Origin: an uncultured bacterium
GTDB taxonomy: Bacteria > Acidobacteriota > Thermoanaerobaculia > Multivoradales > JAHEKO01
Reading direction: 5' to 3'
Assembly (NCBI GenBank): GCA_938016625.1
Contig: CALILB010000106.1
Span: 1 to 5,706 of the forward strand
Length of the DNA stretch: 5,706 nt
Shown: in pieces, positions 5,431 to 5,706 of the stretch
How the letters are laid out: each line of letters opens with the position of its first letter
How positions within the stretch are numbered: the first letter of the stretch is position 1
The notes under the pieces: model-generated
Databases searched by the model: none
Told to the model about the DNA's origin: nothing
Seen by the model: only the letters and a program-made list of their open reading frames with translations
Translations under genes and position numbers: made by a program

Positions 5431-5706
5431 TCTGCTCTCGCAGCCTCCCAGCCGATCATCGCCTTCTTGCGTTCCGTTCCCCAACGGTAGTTGCCAAAGT
5501 CGGCTACCGAGCGGATGACCCGGTGACAGGGGATGAGGTAGGAGATGGGGTTGCTGCCGACGGCACTACCCACCGCACGAGCCGCCCCGGGCTTGCCGAG
5601 GTGACGGGCGATGTCGCCATAGCCGACCAGCTCACCCTGCGGGATCCGCAGCAACGCCTGCCAGACACTGAGTTGGAAGTTGGTCCCTTTGACCAACAGG
5701 GGGATT
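5415..5706 (-). CDS. Methylated-DNA--protein-cysteine methyltransferase domain, C-terminal part (Ogt or Ada type; 5' end outside the window)
   Basis: Suicide DNA-repair protein domain that moves the alkyl group from O6-alkylguanine to its own cysteine. Ninety-six codons are visible and the frame is open to the window edge (first complete codon 5705-5703), so the gene starts to the right; the TTG at 5696 is an internal codon, not a start. The fragment reads GTNFQLSVWQAL (7-18), RIPQGE (20-25), the DNA-binding helix GKPGAARAVGSAVGSNP (37-53) with the recognition Arg43 and hinge Asn52, then the active-site IPCHRVIR with acceptor Cys60 (codon 5526-5528). The ending NYRWGTERKKAMIGWEAAR resembles Ada-type proteins, where this domain follows an AraC-like regulator. 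That is suggestive only, since an Ogt protein would look similar. The last residues, GLGA and the TAG stop, are encoded by the octamer repeat. Confidence 0.92.
   Translation of the reverse strand, partial: IPLLVKGTNFQLSVWQALLRIPQGELVGYGDIARHLGKPGAARAVGSAVGSNPISYLIPCHRVIRSVADFGNYRWGTERKKAMIGWEAARAEGLGA

Overview
This is a GC-rich bacterial window made almost entirely of housekeeping genes. Four minus-strand genes form a compact run in the order gap, pgk, tpiA, secG: glyceraldehyde-3-phosphate dehydrogenase, phosphoglycerate kinase, triosephosphate isomerase and the start of the SecG translocase subunit. The spacings are 36 nt, a 4-nt overlap and 19 nt, so the four are probably one transcription unit. 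The first three enzymes interconvert dihydroxyacetone phosphate and 3-phosphoglycerate. SecG is a common neighbour of this cluster with no metabolic link to it.

A 55-nt divergent intergenic region (3285-3339) separates gap from tsaD (plus strand), which encodes the tRNA N6-threonylcarbamoyladenosine transferase subunit. tsaD converges on a minus-strand gene (4444-5298) for a secreted dienelactone hydrolase-family protein with a Cys-Asp-His triad. At the right edge is the 3' part of a minus-strand gene for an O6-methylguanine-DNA methyltransferase domain (active-site PCHRVI). It may be the C-terminal half of an Ada-type protein whose N-terminus lies outside the window.

The only non-coding stretch with obvious structure is 5299-5414. 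It holds most of a perfect tandem octamer (five CCCCTAAG units plus CCC, starting in the 3' end of the methyltransferase gene) and a 7-bp GC hairpin. On the methyltransferase coding strand the repeat reads as five runs of four G separated by CTTA, a strong G-quadruplex pattern. It also supplies the stop codon of that gene.

Taxonomy: high GC, strong G/C third-position bias, leaf-like divergence of GAPDH and the gap-pgk-tpiA-secG order suit a Gram-negative GC-rich lineage such as Acidobacteriota or a deltaproteobacterial-type group. This is a weak inference. I see no mobile element, CRISPR array, RNA gene, phage or defence gene. I do not see a new multi-gene system here; the points of interest are the G4-forming repeat, the altered phosphate-site residues of GAPDH and the apparently SD-less divergent starts of gap and tsaD.
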